This document shows, one piece after another, positions 16,681 through 24,126 of a stretch of DNA of 64,000 bases (position 1 is its first letter; each line of letters starts with the position of its first letter). The position numbers and the translations under genes are program-made. The notes beneath the pieces are model-generated. The model searched no databases, had not been told where the DNA came from, and saw nothing but the letters and a program-made list of their open reading frames with translations. The DNA comes from Deinococcus sp. LM3 (GTDB taxonomy: Bacteria; Deinococcota; Deinococci; Deinococcales; Deinococcaceae). Where the stretch lies: contig NZ_MUFV01000001.1 in NCBI RefSeq assembly GCF_002017875.1, positions 682,001-746,000 of the forward strand, written 5' to 3'.

Positions 16681-16718
16681 TGGTTGACGGGGTCTGACTC
16701 CATCAACCATCAACTTTC
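16672..16718. terminator. Bidirectional hairpin between convergent genes
   Basis: A perfect 16-bp inverted repeat (GAAAGTTGATGGTTGA and its complement) with a 15-nt loop includes the stop codon of the oxidoreductase gene and precedes the dnaJ stop. An overlapping alternative pairing uses GGTTGAAAGT (16661-16670) with ACTTTCAACC. The stem is AT-rich compared with the genes around it and probably terminates both transcripts. Confidence 0.7.
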
Positions 16719-16732
16719 AACCATCTACTCCC

Positions 16733-17857
16733 CTACTCGCCCCGGAAGATCTTCCCGACCTTGCCGAGCAGCCCCTCGTGCCGCTCGTTCACCTCGTCCC
16801 CGACGGCGCGGGCGTAGGCGTGCAGGGCCTCGCGCGCCTCGGGGGTCAACTGACCGGGTTTCGGCACGATGACGTCGTACTCGACGATCAGGTCGCCGCT
16901 GCCGGATCCCTGGAGGCGCGGCATGCCCTGGCCGCGCAGGCGGTGCAGTTCGCCGTGTTGCGTGCCGGCCTTCACCTCGACCACCTGCGGGCCGTCCAGG
17001 GTGGGGACCGTGACCTGCCCGCCCAGCGCGGCCTTCGCGAACCCGATTTTTGCCGCATAGATCAGGTGCTCCTGCTCGCGGCGCAACTCCGGGTGTTTTT
17101 CCATCTCGATGTGCACGTACAGGTCGCCGTTCCCGCCCGGACCCTCGTTGCCCATGCCGCTCACGCGGATGCGGTAGCCCTCGTCGATCCCCCTGGGGAG
17201 TTTCACGCTGACCTTCTCGGACTTCAGGGTGCGGCCCCGGCCCTTGCAGACCGTGCAGGGGTCCTGAACGATCTGACCCTCGCCCCGGCAGGTGGGGCAC
17301 GCCTGCTGCGTCTCGACCACGCCGAAGATCGTGCGCGCCTGCGCCCGCACCGCGCCCGCGCCGCCACAGGTCGAGCAGGTCTTCGGGGGCTTCCCGCCCG
17401 GCTCGGTTTTCGTACCGTGGCAGTGATCGCAGGCCGTCAGGCGGTCCACGCTGACCTGAATCTCCTCGCCCGCGCGGGCCTGGGCCAGCGTCACGTGCGC
17501 CTCGGTTTCCAGGTCGTCGCCGCGTGCCGGGCCACGGCGGCCACCCCGGCCGCCCACCGCGCCCCCGAACAGCTGCTCGAAGATGTCCATCGGGTCGAAG
17601 CCCGCGCCGCCCATCCCGCCGAACGGATCGCCGCCCGGCATCCCGGCGCCCGGCGCGCTGCCGTACCGGTCGAAGTGCGCGCGTTTCTCGGCGTCACTGA
17701 GGATCGCGTACGCCTCGTTGATCTGCGTGAACTTCTCGGCCGCGCCCTCTTCCTTGTTGCGGTCCGGGTGGTACTTCAGCGCCAGTTTGCGGTAAGCGGA
17801 TTTGATTTCATCGGCACTCGCCGTACGGGCCACGCCCAGCAGTTCGTAGTAGTCCAT
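16733..17857 (-). CDS. dnaJ: Chaperone DnaJ (Hsp40)
   Basis: A 374-residue type I J-protein. The J domain (residues 1-70) has the HPD signature in KYHPDRNKEEG; a Gly-rich stretch follows (AGMPGGDPFGGMGGAGFD); then four CxxCxG zinc motifs (CDHCHG, CSTCGG, CPTCRG, CTVCKG) and the C-terminal peptide-binding domains. It delivers clients to DnaK and stimulates its ATPase. No dnaK or grpE is in the window; Deinococcus species may carry more than one DnaJ, so this may be a second copy. Confidence 0.96.
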   Translation of the reverse strand: MDYYELLGVARTASADEIKSAYRKLALKYHPDRNKEEGAAEKFTQINEAYAILSDAEKRAHFDRYGSAPGAGMPGGDPFGGMGGAGFDPMDIFEQLFGGAVGGRGGRRGPARGDDLETEAHVTLAQARAGEEIQVSVDRLTACDHCHGTKTEPGGKPPKTCSTCGGAGAVRAQARTIFGVVETQQACPTCRGEGQIVQDPCTVCKGRGRTLKSEKVSVKLPRGIDEGYRIRVSGMGNEGPGGNGDLYVHIEMEKHPELRREQEHLIYAAKIGFAKAALGGQVTVPTLDGPQVVEVKAGTQHGELHRLRGQGMPRLQGSGSGDLIVEYDVIVPKPGQLTPEAREALHAYARAVGDEVNERHEGLLGKVGKIFRGE

Positions 17858-18021
17858 GAGTCGTTTATCGCCTCGGCGCCTTCCAGACTCCCACAGGCAG
17901 CGTCAAGCCGCCAGGGCCGGTGCCGGGCCTCCAGCCAGCAGGTTAACACGACCACACTCAGGAAAAGTAGGCACGGGAGCACACGGGGGGGGGCGTAGGC
18001 AGCGGGGAGTGGGTGGGGGGT

Positions 18022-18057
18022 CCACTCCCCGCTCCCTCCCTGCTACAGCCGGGCCGC
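18022..18057 (-). terminator. Probable terminator region after trpS
   Basis: Just past the trpS stop, AGCGGGGAGTGG (about 18001-18012) and CCACTCCCCGCT (about 18020-18032) are complementary and form a strong GC stem, on a G/C-rich stretch including a run of nine G. No long U-tract follows, so efficiency is uncertain. Confidence 0.45.
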
Positions 18058-19107
18058 CTACTCCCCCAGTTGCAGCGCCGCCCGCACCTGCCCCAGCGTG
18101 TGCGCGGCGACCTCGCGGCCCCGCCCGGTGCCGTCGCGCAGGAGGTCCATGACGGCCTGCGGGTCCTGCGCGCACGCGGCGCGGCGTTCACGGATGGGGG
18201 TCAGTTCGGCCTCCAGTACGTCCAGCAGGTGCCGTTTGACGGTCACGTCGCCCAGGCCCCCGGCGCGGTAGTGGTCCTTCATGGCCTGCACGCGGGCCGC
18301 ATCCGGGTCGAAGGCGTCCAGGTACGCGAAGACGGGATTGCCCTCGACCTGTCCGGGGTCGTCGGCGTGCAGGTGGGCCGGGTCCGTGAACATGCCCATC
18401 ACCCGGCGGCGCAGTTCGTCCGGCGGGTCGCTCAGGTACGCGGCGTTCCCGAGGCTCTTGCCCATCTTCGCCTGCCCGTCCAGGCCCGGCAGGCGCGGCG
18501 ACGCGGACAGGAGCGCCTGCGGTTCCACCAGCACGGGCGTCCCGTCAGTGGCTGGCCCGTACAGCCCGTTGAAGCGCCGCACCACCTCGCGCGTCAGTTC
18601 CAGCATGGGCAGCTGGTCCTCTCCGACCGGCACGACCTGCGCGCCGAACGCCACGATGTCCGCCACCTGCGCCGCCGGGTAGATGAAAAACCCTGCCGGA
18701 ACCGAATCGCCGAAACCCTTCTGCGCGATCTCGGTCTTCACGGTCGGGTTCTGCCGCAGCTTCGACACGGTCACCAGATTCAGCAGGTACACGGTCAGCT
18801 CGGTCAGTTCCGGCACGCCCGACTGCCGCACGAACGTCACCCGCGCCGGGTCCAGGCCCGCGCCCAGGTAATCCAGCATCACTTCCGGAATGTTGCGGCG
18901 CAGCACCTCCGGCCTGTCGAAGTGATCGGTCAGGCCCTGCACGTCCGCGACCAGCACGAACACCTCATGCGAGTCCTGCAACGCCACCCGCGACCGCAGT
19001 GATCCCGCCAGATGCCCCAGGTGCAACCGTCCCGTCGGGCGGTCCCCGGTCAGCACACGCGGCCGCCCCTCCATCCTCTGCCCCATTCCAGTTCCTGTAC
19101 TCGACAT
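18058..19107 (-). CDS. trpS: Tryptophan--tRNA ligase
   Basis: A 349-residue class I synthetase that charges tRNA-Trp. The HIGH-like motif is GRLHLGHL (near residue 27) and the KMSKS-like motif is AKMGKSLGN (near 212); DQLPMLELTREVVRRFN and AYLDAFDP fit TrpRS. Deinococcus radiodurans has two TrpRS types, one linked to nitric-oxide synthase; I cannot decide which this is, although no NOS gene is nearby. ATG 19107 is chosen because GGTGGAGGAG lies just before it. The 245-nt leader upstream contains a Trp-rich leader peptide and an intrinsic terminator, so expression is probably controlled by attenuation. Confidence 0.95.
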   Translation of the reverse strand: MSSTGTGMGQRMEGRPRVLTGDRPTGRLHLGHLAGSLRSRVALQDSHEVFVLVADVQGLTDHFDRPEVLRRNIPEVMLDYLGAGLDPARVTFVRQSGVPELTELTVYLLNLVTVSKLRQNPTVKTEIAQKGFGDSVPAGFFIYPAAQVADIVAFGAQVVPVGEDQLPMLELTREVVRRFNGLYGPATDGTPVLVEPQALLSASPRLPGLDGQAKMGKSLGNAAYLSDPPDELRRRVMGMFTDPAHLHADDPGQVEGNPVFAYLDAFDPDAARVQAMKDHYRAGGLGDVTVKRHLLDVLEAELTPIRERRAACAQDPQAVMDLLRDGTGRGREVAAHTLGQVRAALQLGE

Positions 19108-19131
19108 GATCCACTCCTCCACCAGAGACAC

Positions 19132-19168
19132 AAAAAAGCCGCGCCCGGACACTGAATCCGGGCGCGGC
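19132..19168 (-). terminator. Intrinsic terminator in the trpS leader (attenuator)
   Basis: On the minus strand GCCGCGCCCGGA and TCCGGGCGCGGC form a perfect 12-bp stem, followed by TTTTTT, 25 nt before the trpS start codon. The 5' arm can alternatively pair with 19195-19204 (ATCCGGGTGC), nine of ten Watson-Crick pairs plus one G-U, which would block the terminator. Confidence 0.9.
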
Positions 19169-19181
19169 GCGACGATGAACG

Positions 19182-19238
19182 TCAACAGGCAAGGGCACCC
19201 GGATCACCGGGCCACCACACCTGCACAAGAACGCTCAT
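19182..19238 (-). CDS. Putative Trp leader peptide of trpS
   Basis: An 18-codon reading frame (MSVLVQVWWPGDPGALAC) with two adjacent Trp codons at positions 8 and 9 (19212-19217). It ends 14 nt before the attenuator stem. Immediately after the Trp codons, GGCCCGG can pair with CCGGGTGCC, which would sequester the antiterminator strand. No Shine-Dalgarno is visible, but CATGCT lies 7 nt before the ATG, so it may be a leaderless start. Translation has not been shown; the claim rests on the arrangement of codons and pairing segments. Confidence 0.7.
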   Translation of the reverse strand: MSVLVQVWWPGDPGALAC

Positions 19239-19351
19239 GCGAGGCAGCATGCCGCAGGGACGCGAAGTTGGGCATCCGCCAGATGGCGAGGGGGAAGCGG
19301 TGCGCGGCGAATCGCTCTCGCCCGCGCCCCGCCTCCTGCGTACCGCGTCCC

Positions 19352-20377
19352 TCACTCCCAGTTCAGGATGACCTTGCCGCTCTGGCCGCCGAGCATGGCG
19401 TCGAAGCCTTTCTGGTACTCGCTGATGGGGTAGTGGTGCGTGATGATGGGGGTCAGGTCCAGGCCGGACTGGATCAGGGCGGCCATCTTGTACCAGGTTT
19501 CGAACATCTCGCGGCCGTAGATGCCCTTGATGGTCAGCATCTTGAAGATGACGGCGTTCCAGTCGATGTCCACGCGGCCGCTGGGGATGCCGAGCAGGGC
19601 GACCTTGCCGCCGTTGTTCATGACGTCCACCATCTGTGCGAAGGCGGGGCCCGATCCGCTCATTTCCAGGCCGACGTCGAAGCCCTCGGTCATGCCGAGT
19701 TCCTGCATGACGGCGCGCAGGTCCTCGTGGGCGACGTTCACGGCGCGGGTGACGCCCATGCGGCGCGCGAGGTCCAGGCGGTAGTCGTTGATGTCGGTGA
19801 TCACGACGTTGCGCGCGCCGACGTGCCGGGCGACGGCGGCGGCCATCACGCCGATGGGGCCAGCGCCGGTGATCAGGACGTCCTCGCCGACCAGATCGAA
19901 GCTCAGGGCGGTGTGGACGGCGTTCCCGAAGGGGTCGAAGATGGCGGCGATGTCGTCGGGAATGTCGTCCGGGAGTTTGAAGGCGTTGAAGGCGGGCAGC
20001 ACGAGGTACTCGGCGAAGGAGCCGGGGCGGTTCACGCCGACGCCCAGGGTGTTGCGGCACAGGTGGCGGCGGCCGGCGCGGCAGTTACGGCAGTGCCCGC
20101 AGGTGACGTGGCCCTCGCCGCTGACGCGGTCCCCGATCTGGAAGCCGCGCACCTCGCTTCCCATCCCGGCGACCGTGCCCACGTACTCGTGCCCGACGAT
20201 CATGGGCACGGGGATGGTGTTCTGCGCCCAGGTGTCCCACTTGTAGATGTGCACGTCGGTGCCGCAGATGCTGCCCTTGCGGACCCGGATGAGCAGGTCG
20301 TTCGGGCCGGGCGTGGGGACCGGCGCCTCGGTCATCCAGATGCCCTCCTGGGCGTGTTGTTTGCTCAGGGCGCGCAT
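19352..20377 (-). CDS. tdh: L-threonine 3-dehydrogenase
   Basis: A 341-residue zinc-dependent medium-chain dehydrogenase that oxidises threonine to 2-amino-3-ketobutyrate with NAD. Sequence and length follow Escherichia coli Tdh closely from MRALSK onward: catalytic zinc Cys in ICGTDVHIYKWD, GHEYVG, structural zinc CGHCRNCRAGRRHLC, the NAD motif GAGPIGVMAA, and IYGREMFETWYKMAALIQSGLD near the end. A GTG at 20410 would add eleven residues; it has a TAGAAC box 7 nt upstream and could be the true start. No kbl gene is adjacent, as would be usual for the threonine-to-glycine pathway. Confidence 0.94.
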   Translation of the reverse strand: MRALSKQHAQEGIWMTEAPVPTPGPNDLLIRVRKGSICGTDVHIYKWDTWAQNTIPVPMIVGHEYVGTVAGMGSEVRGFQIGDRVSGEGHVTCGHCRNCRAGRRHLCRNTLGVGVNRPGSFAEYLVLPAFNAFKLPDDIPDDIAAIFDPFGNAVHTALSFDLVGEDVLITGAGPIGVMAAAVARHVGARNVVITDINDYRLDLARRMGVTRAVNVAHEDLRAVMQELGMTEGFDVGLEMSGSGPAFAQMVDVMNNGGKVALLGIPSGRVDIDWNAVIFKMLTIKGIYGREMFETWYKMAALIQSGLDLTPIITHHYPISEYQKGFDAMLGGQSGKVILNWE

Positions 20378-20553
20378 GGTGGCGGGGGCGTCGGTCGGGG
20401 TGGAGGTCACGGGCGCAGTTCTACCCCCCCGCGCGGGGCGGACGCAACGGCCGGGCTTACAGGGGGGTCGCCTGGGCTGGACGGCCGGGCGGGGGGCGGG
20501 AGTCGCAAGTGTGACTTAAGGCCCGGCCCGGCGGGGTGCCGTAGGCTGGGGGC

Positions 20554-20691
20554 ATGATCAAGTACCGTCGTCAGAACCCGCTGGAGCCCGAGAAAGATGC
20601 CGAGATCAGCGTGAACCTCACCCCGCTGCTGTTCTTCGTGGTGGGGTTCCTGGCGGTGCGGGCCGTGATCCGCACGGCGCAGCGCGGCTGA
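20554..20691 (+). CDS. Small single-pass membrane protein (45 residues)
   Basis: A 45-codon reading frame with a charged N-terminal half (YRRQNPLEPEKDAEI) and one hydrophobic helix (LTPLLFFVVGFLAVRAVI). A GGGGG stretch and a TAGGCT -10-like box lie directly before the ATG. Divergent from tdh and followed by another short gene. The pattern of promoter, start and clean topology supports a real gene, although no family is recognised. Confidence 0.6.
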   Translation: MIKYRRQNPLEPEKDAEISVNLTPLLFFVVGFLAVRAVIRTAQRG

Positions 20692-20755
20692 GGGTCCGGC
20701 AGGCCGCCCGTCGGGTGGGCGGCGGGAACGACCCTGGCGCGCTACTCTGTCGGGC

Positions 20756-21181
20756 ATGACTGATCCCGCTCCGCAGCAGTTCAAGAGTGCCCAGAGTGGC
20801 CGCCTGGTGGTTCCCGGCTGGATGAACCTCGTGCCGAACCGCGCGGACGCCGTCGAGATCCAGCTGGACGTGGCCAGCGCCGACCTGAACCGCGTGCAGG
20901 CGAGCCTGCTGATCGAGTACTGGGCGACGCCGGACGACCTGACCCTGCAGAGCGTGCTGCCGGTGCGGGCGTTCACGGCCGCGCCGGAAAGCTGGTGCGC
21001 GTTCGTGCCGGCGCAGGGGCGCGTGCTGGTGCGCGCCATCGACCCGCAGCCGAACCCGCCGGTCCTGGCGAGCCACTGGATCAACGTGGACCCCGCCACG
21101 CCTCCCGGCACGACCGTGAACATCACCGTGAACTTCCCGGCGCAGGTGACGCCGGTGCAGTCGCTCCTGAACCCCAACTGA
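20756..21181 (+). CDS. Conserved-looking hypothetical protein
   Basis: A 141-residue soluble protein with alternating hydrophobic and polar residues suggesting a beta-sandwich, no Cys-rich or catalytic motif, and no signal peptide. TACTCT lies 7 nt before the ATG, the leaderless pattern. Function is unknown; it may be an independent unit between tdh and the futalosine hydrolase gene. Confidence 0.65.
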   Translation: MTDPAPQQFKSAQSGRLVVPGWMNLVPNRADAVEIQLDVASADLNRVQASLLIEYWATPDDLTLQSVLPVRAFTAAPESWCAFVPAQGRVLVRAIDPQPNPPVLASHWINVDPATPPGTTVNITVNFPAQVTPVQSLLNPN

Positions 21182-21238
21182 ACTGACCCGCCGCAGCGCG
21201 CCGTTCCCTTCGTGCGGGGCGGCGTGCTTGTCGTGCGT

Positions 21239-21955
21239 TCAGTCGAGCAGGGTCAGCAGCGCGGCCTCCACGCCCCGGCGGGTCGCGGCCAGTGCCTGCG
21301 GGATGCGCCACGCGGCGCGGTCGCGGGGGCCGACGGGGTTGCTCACGCCGCGCACTTCCAGGCTGGGCACGCCCGCCAGCAGCGCGGCGTGCGCCACCCC
21401 GGCCCCCTCCATGCCCTCGGTGAGGGCGCCGGGGTACCGGGCCTGGAGGTGCCGCGCCGCCGCGTGGTCGCCCGTGACGCTGCCCAGCGTCAGCAGCGGC
21501 CCCAGCTGCGCCCCGGCGCGCGCGGCGACCTGCGCGGCCTTCTCCCAGGCGGGAAAGTGCCCGGCCTGCACATCTGGATCAGCGTGGGGTTCAGGTGACT
21601 CCAGTGGTCCGGGCAATACGGACAGGCCCAGCGCCGTGAAGTTCAGGAACTGCCCGTCGTCCCAGGCGCCCAGGTCCGCCTGGATGATGCGGCTGGACAC
21701 CGCCAGGTCGCCCGGCGCGAGGCCTGAGGCGGGGTACGCGCCGCCGATCCCGGCGCTGATCGCCAGGGCGTACGGGGCGCTCAGCAGGGCGCGTTGCGTG
21801 GCGAGGGCGGCCGCGACCGGCCCCACGCCGCTGACCGTGACCTGCACGCGCAGCCGCTCCCGGAACGCGCCGGTCAGGGGGGTCAGGTGCGCGGCCTCGC
21901 CGGGCGTGGCGACCACGATCAGCGCGGCCAGGAGTGTGGAGTCCGGGTGGGTCAT
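21239..21955 (-). CDS. mqnB: Futalosine hydrolase (nucleoside phosphorylase fold)
   Basis: A 238-residue enzyme of the MTA/SAH nucleosidase family. Features are VVATPGEAAHL at the N-terminus, VTVSGVGPVAAALAT, ISAGIGGAYP, and the ribose/catalytic EGMEGAGVAHAALL followed by RGVSNPVG, which is closest to the MqnB group that releases hypoxanthine from futalosine in menaquinone synthesis. MTA/SAH nucleosidase is the alternative. ATG 21955 has TACCCT 6 nt upstream (21962-21967), facing the TACCCT of the divergent SDR gene. No other mqn gene is present here. Confidence 0.8.
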   Translation of the reverse strand: MTHPDSTLLAALIVVATPGEAAHLTPLTGAFRERLRVQVTVSGVGPVAAALATQRALLSAPYALAISAGIGGAYPASGLAPGDLAVSSRIIQADLGAWDDGQFLNFTALGLSVLPGPLESPEPHADPDVQAGHFPAWEKAAQVAARAGAQLGPLLTLGSVTGDHAAARHLQARYPGALTEGMEGAGVAHAALLAGVPSLEVRGVSNPVGPRDRAAWRIPQALAATRRGVEAALLTLLD

Positions 21956-22012
21956 GCGGGCAGGGTAACGCGGCGGGCGTAGGTGGACGGGGGCGGGTGT
22001 ACCCTGGTGGGT

Positions 22013-22741
22013 ATGACGCTGTTTCGACTGGACGGCAGGCGCGCGCTGGTGACGGGTGGCAGTAAGGGGATCGGGCTGGCGGCAGCGCACGACCTGATCC
22101 GCATGGGGGCGCACGTGACGGTCGCGGCGCGCGGCGAGGACGCCCTGAAACGCGCCGCCGACGCCATCGGGGCGCGCTGGGTGGTCGCGGATGTCAGCAC
22201 CCCGGAGGGTGTGGCGGCGGCCGTGGCGGCGGCGGGTGACGTGGACATCCTGGTCAGCAACGCGGGCGGCCCGGCGGCCGGACTGCCCAGCGGCGTCAGC
22301 GAGGACGCCTGGGCGCAGGGCTTCCAGACGACCTTCATGAGCACCGTGCGGCTGGCGAACGCCACCGTGCCGGGCATGCGTTCACGCGGCTGGGGGCGGG
22401 TGATCGCCATCACGAGCCTGACGGTGGGCCGCCCCTCACCCACCCTGCCGGTCAGTAACGCGTTGCGGGCCGGGGTGACCAATTACCTGCGGACGCTGGC
22501 GCTGGAGGTCGCCCCGGACGGCGTGACCTGCAACACGGTCGCGCCCGGCTACACCGCCACCGAGCGGCTGCGGCAACTGCACGCCGACCCGCAGGACGCG
22601 CAGAAGCTCGCGGCGCGCATCCCGGCCCGGCGCTTCGGCGAGCCGAACGAGGTGGCGGCCGCCGTGGCGTTCCTGGCCTCGAAGGAAGCCGCGTACATCA
22701 CCGGTCAGGAACTGCTGGTGGACGGTGGCTGGAGCATCTGA
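22013..22741 (+). CDS. Short-chain dehydrogenase, atypical active site
   Basis: A 242-residue Rossmann-fold SDR. The cofactor motif TGGSKGIGLA and NAGG are normal, and the catalytic Ser is in AITSLTV. The Tyr-x3-Lys pair is missing: where YSASKAAV is expected the sequence reads SNALRAGV, so Tyr is Ser and Lys is Arg. This matches a known branch annotated as 3-oxoacyl-ACP reductase-like with non-canonical residues, conserved as SNAxRAG. Activity as a normal reductase is doubtful. The GYTATERLR and TGQELLVDGG motifs are intact. Start has TACCCT 7 nt upstream. Confidence 0.85.
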   Translation: MTLFRLDGRRALVTGGSKGIGLAAAHDLIRMGAHVTVAARGEDALKRAADAIGARWVVADVSTPEGVAAAVAAAGDVDILVSNAGGPAAGLPSGVSEDAWAQGFQTTFMSTVRLANATVPGMRSRGWGRVIAITSLTVGRPSPTLPVSNALRAGVTNYLRTLALEVAPDGVTCNTVAPGYTATERLRQLHADPQDAQKLAARIPARRFGEPNEVAAAVAFLASKEAAYITGQELLVDGGWSI

Positions 22742-22967
22742 CGCCCAATACATGCGCCGCCCTGCACGGCTTTTACGCTTCCCTGACCGTCCCCCATTAA
22801 GGTTTGATAGGTAAGCTGCGTCTGATCCGATTCGGGCGTCATCGCATACCTTCATGTCAGAGGAGCTTCCGCCCGGCCACGAGGCCGGACGCTTCGGACC
22901 CCCCTTCCCTACCCCCGACCTCATTCACCCGTGGCCGCGCACCTGCCCGGCCCGCAAGGAGCCACTC
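22742..22967. other. Intergenic region before tatA
   Basis: 226 bp without a credible gene. It contains the promoter of the tat genes, but I cannot identify a -35/-10 pair with confidence; AAGGTTTGATAGG around 22799 and CATACC around 22845 are only weak candidates. AAGGAG (22956-22961) is the tatA ribosome site. Confidence 0.4.
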
Positions 22968-23198
22968 ATGGGACCCCTCGAAATCATCCTGATCGTTGTC
23001 GTCATCGCCCTGATCTTCGGCGCCCGCAAACTCCCGGAGCTCGGCAAGGGCCTGGGGCAGGGCATCAAGGAATTCAAGAAGGAAACGCACGAACCGGTCG
23101 TGCCCGTCACGGACGTCGCCTCGCGTCAGCTGGACCCCGTGACGGGCGCGCCCATCGTCACCGAGCAGGCCGCGCCCGTCACCGAACGGCGCAACTGA
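22968..23198 (+). CDS. tatA: Sec-independent translocase protein TatA
   Basis: A 76-residue pore-forming component of twin-arginine export. It has one N-terminal helix (LEIILIVVVIALIFGARKLPELGKGLG) with the invariant FGxxKLP hinge and amphipathic helix, then a variable acidic tail. ATG 22968 is preceded by AAGGAG. It is followed after 10 nt by tatC. No tatB is present, as expected in minimal TatAC systems. It would export the Tat-signal solute-binding protein encoded at 4306. Confidence 0.96.
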   Translation: MGPLEIILIVVVIALIFGARKLPELGKGLGQGIKEFKKETHEPVVPVTDVASRQLDPVTGAPIVTEQAAPVTERRN

Positions 23199-23208
23199 GG
23201 ACCGGGCC

Positions 23209-23997
23209 GTGAGCGCCGATCCGAACGCCAACCTGAAAAGCGCGCCGCTGTTCGACCACCTGGACGAACTGCGTAAACGCATCGTGATCAGTGTGATCTT
23301 CCTGGCGGTGGGACTGGTCGTGGCCTTTCAGTACCGCGTGCAGCTGATCAACCTGACCAAGGTGCCGCTGAACGCCAGCGAGCAGTACCGCGGCGGAGAT
23401 GTGGAGGTTGTCACGCAGGGCCTGACCGACCAGTTCGTGCTGTCGCTGAACATCTCGTTCTGGGCCGGGTTCGCGCTGGCGTTGCCGTTCATCCTGTCGC
23501 AGGTGTGGGCGTTCATCGCGCCGGGCCTGTACGACCACGAGCGGCGCTGGGCGCTGCCGTTCATCATCGGGGCAGGCTTCTCGTTCATGGGCGGCGCGGT
23601 GTTCGGGTACTACCTCGTCCTGCCGACCATGGTGGGGTTCCTGCTGGACTTCCTGGCCGGAACGGTCACGCCGCTGCTGAACCTGCGCGATTACATCGGG
23701 ACAGTCACGACGTTCCTGATCGCGTTCGGGCTGTCGTTCGAACTGCCGATCCTGTCGGTGATCCTGACCCGCATCGGGATCGTGAATCACACCATGCTGC
23801 GTAAGGGCTGGCGCATCGCGCTGATCGTGATCATGATCTTCGCGGCCGTCATCACGCCCACCCCGGACCCCACCAGCATGCTGATGGTCGCCGTGCCGCT
23901 GTACGTGCTGTACGAACTCGGCGTGATCCTGTCCCGCGCGTTCCGCCTGCCGCCCATCGAGGAGAGCACCGACGAGACGCCCGCCCTGGGTCTGTAA
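23209..23997 (+). CDS. tatC: Sec-independent translocase protein TatC
   Basis: A 262-residue membrane protein with six helices and the signal-peptide-recognition features FDHLDELRKRI at the N-terminus, and the PFILSQVWAFIAPGLYDHERRWA loop. It recognises the RR signal and recruits TatA. A GTG start follows GAGGACC. It is in an operon with tatA and ends in a hairpin at 24019. Confidence 0.97.
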   Translation: MSADPNANLKSAPLFDHLDELRKRIVISVIFLAVGLVVAFQYRVQLINLTKVPLNASEQYRGGDVEVVTQGLTDQFVLSLNISFWAGFALALPFILSQVWAFIAPGLYDHERRWALPFIIGAGFSFMGGAVFGYYLVLPTMVGFLLDFLAGTVTPLLNLRDYIGTVTTFLIAFGLSFELPILSVILTRIGIVNHTMLRKGWRIALIVIMIFAAVITPTPDPTSMLMVAVPLYVLYELGVILSRAFRLPPIEESTDETPALGL

Positions 23998-24018
23998 TCC
24001 TCACCGCCCCCTCTCCCT

Positions 24019-24051
24019 GGCGCGTTCAGGCTCGCAGCAGCCGGACGCGCC
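24019..24051 (+). terminator. Terminator after tatC
   Basis: GGCGCGT and ACGCGCC pair, with an inner GGCT/AGCC stem, followed by TCTTC. It lies about 20 nt past the tatC stop. Confidence 0.7.
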
Positions 24052-24126
24052 TCTTCATGCCGGGCAGGTGCCGGGCGCTGTGGCCCGGACCCCGGCGGGC
24101 AGAAAGCCCTAGACTGCGAGGCACGT

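Noticed and set aside
17985..18057. Small ORFs around the dnaJ/trpS junction
   Set aside because: The frames are GC-rich shadows with poly-G and poly-Pro translation and no start signals; the stretch is better explained as terminator sequence.
19107..19352. A T-box riboswitch in the trpS leader
   Set aside because: No copy of the conserved T-box antiterminator bulge sequence and no specifier stem could be found; the Trp codons and pairing segments fit peptide-mediated attenuation better.
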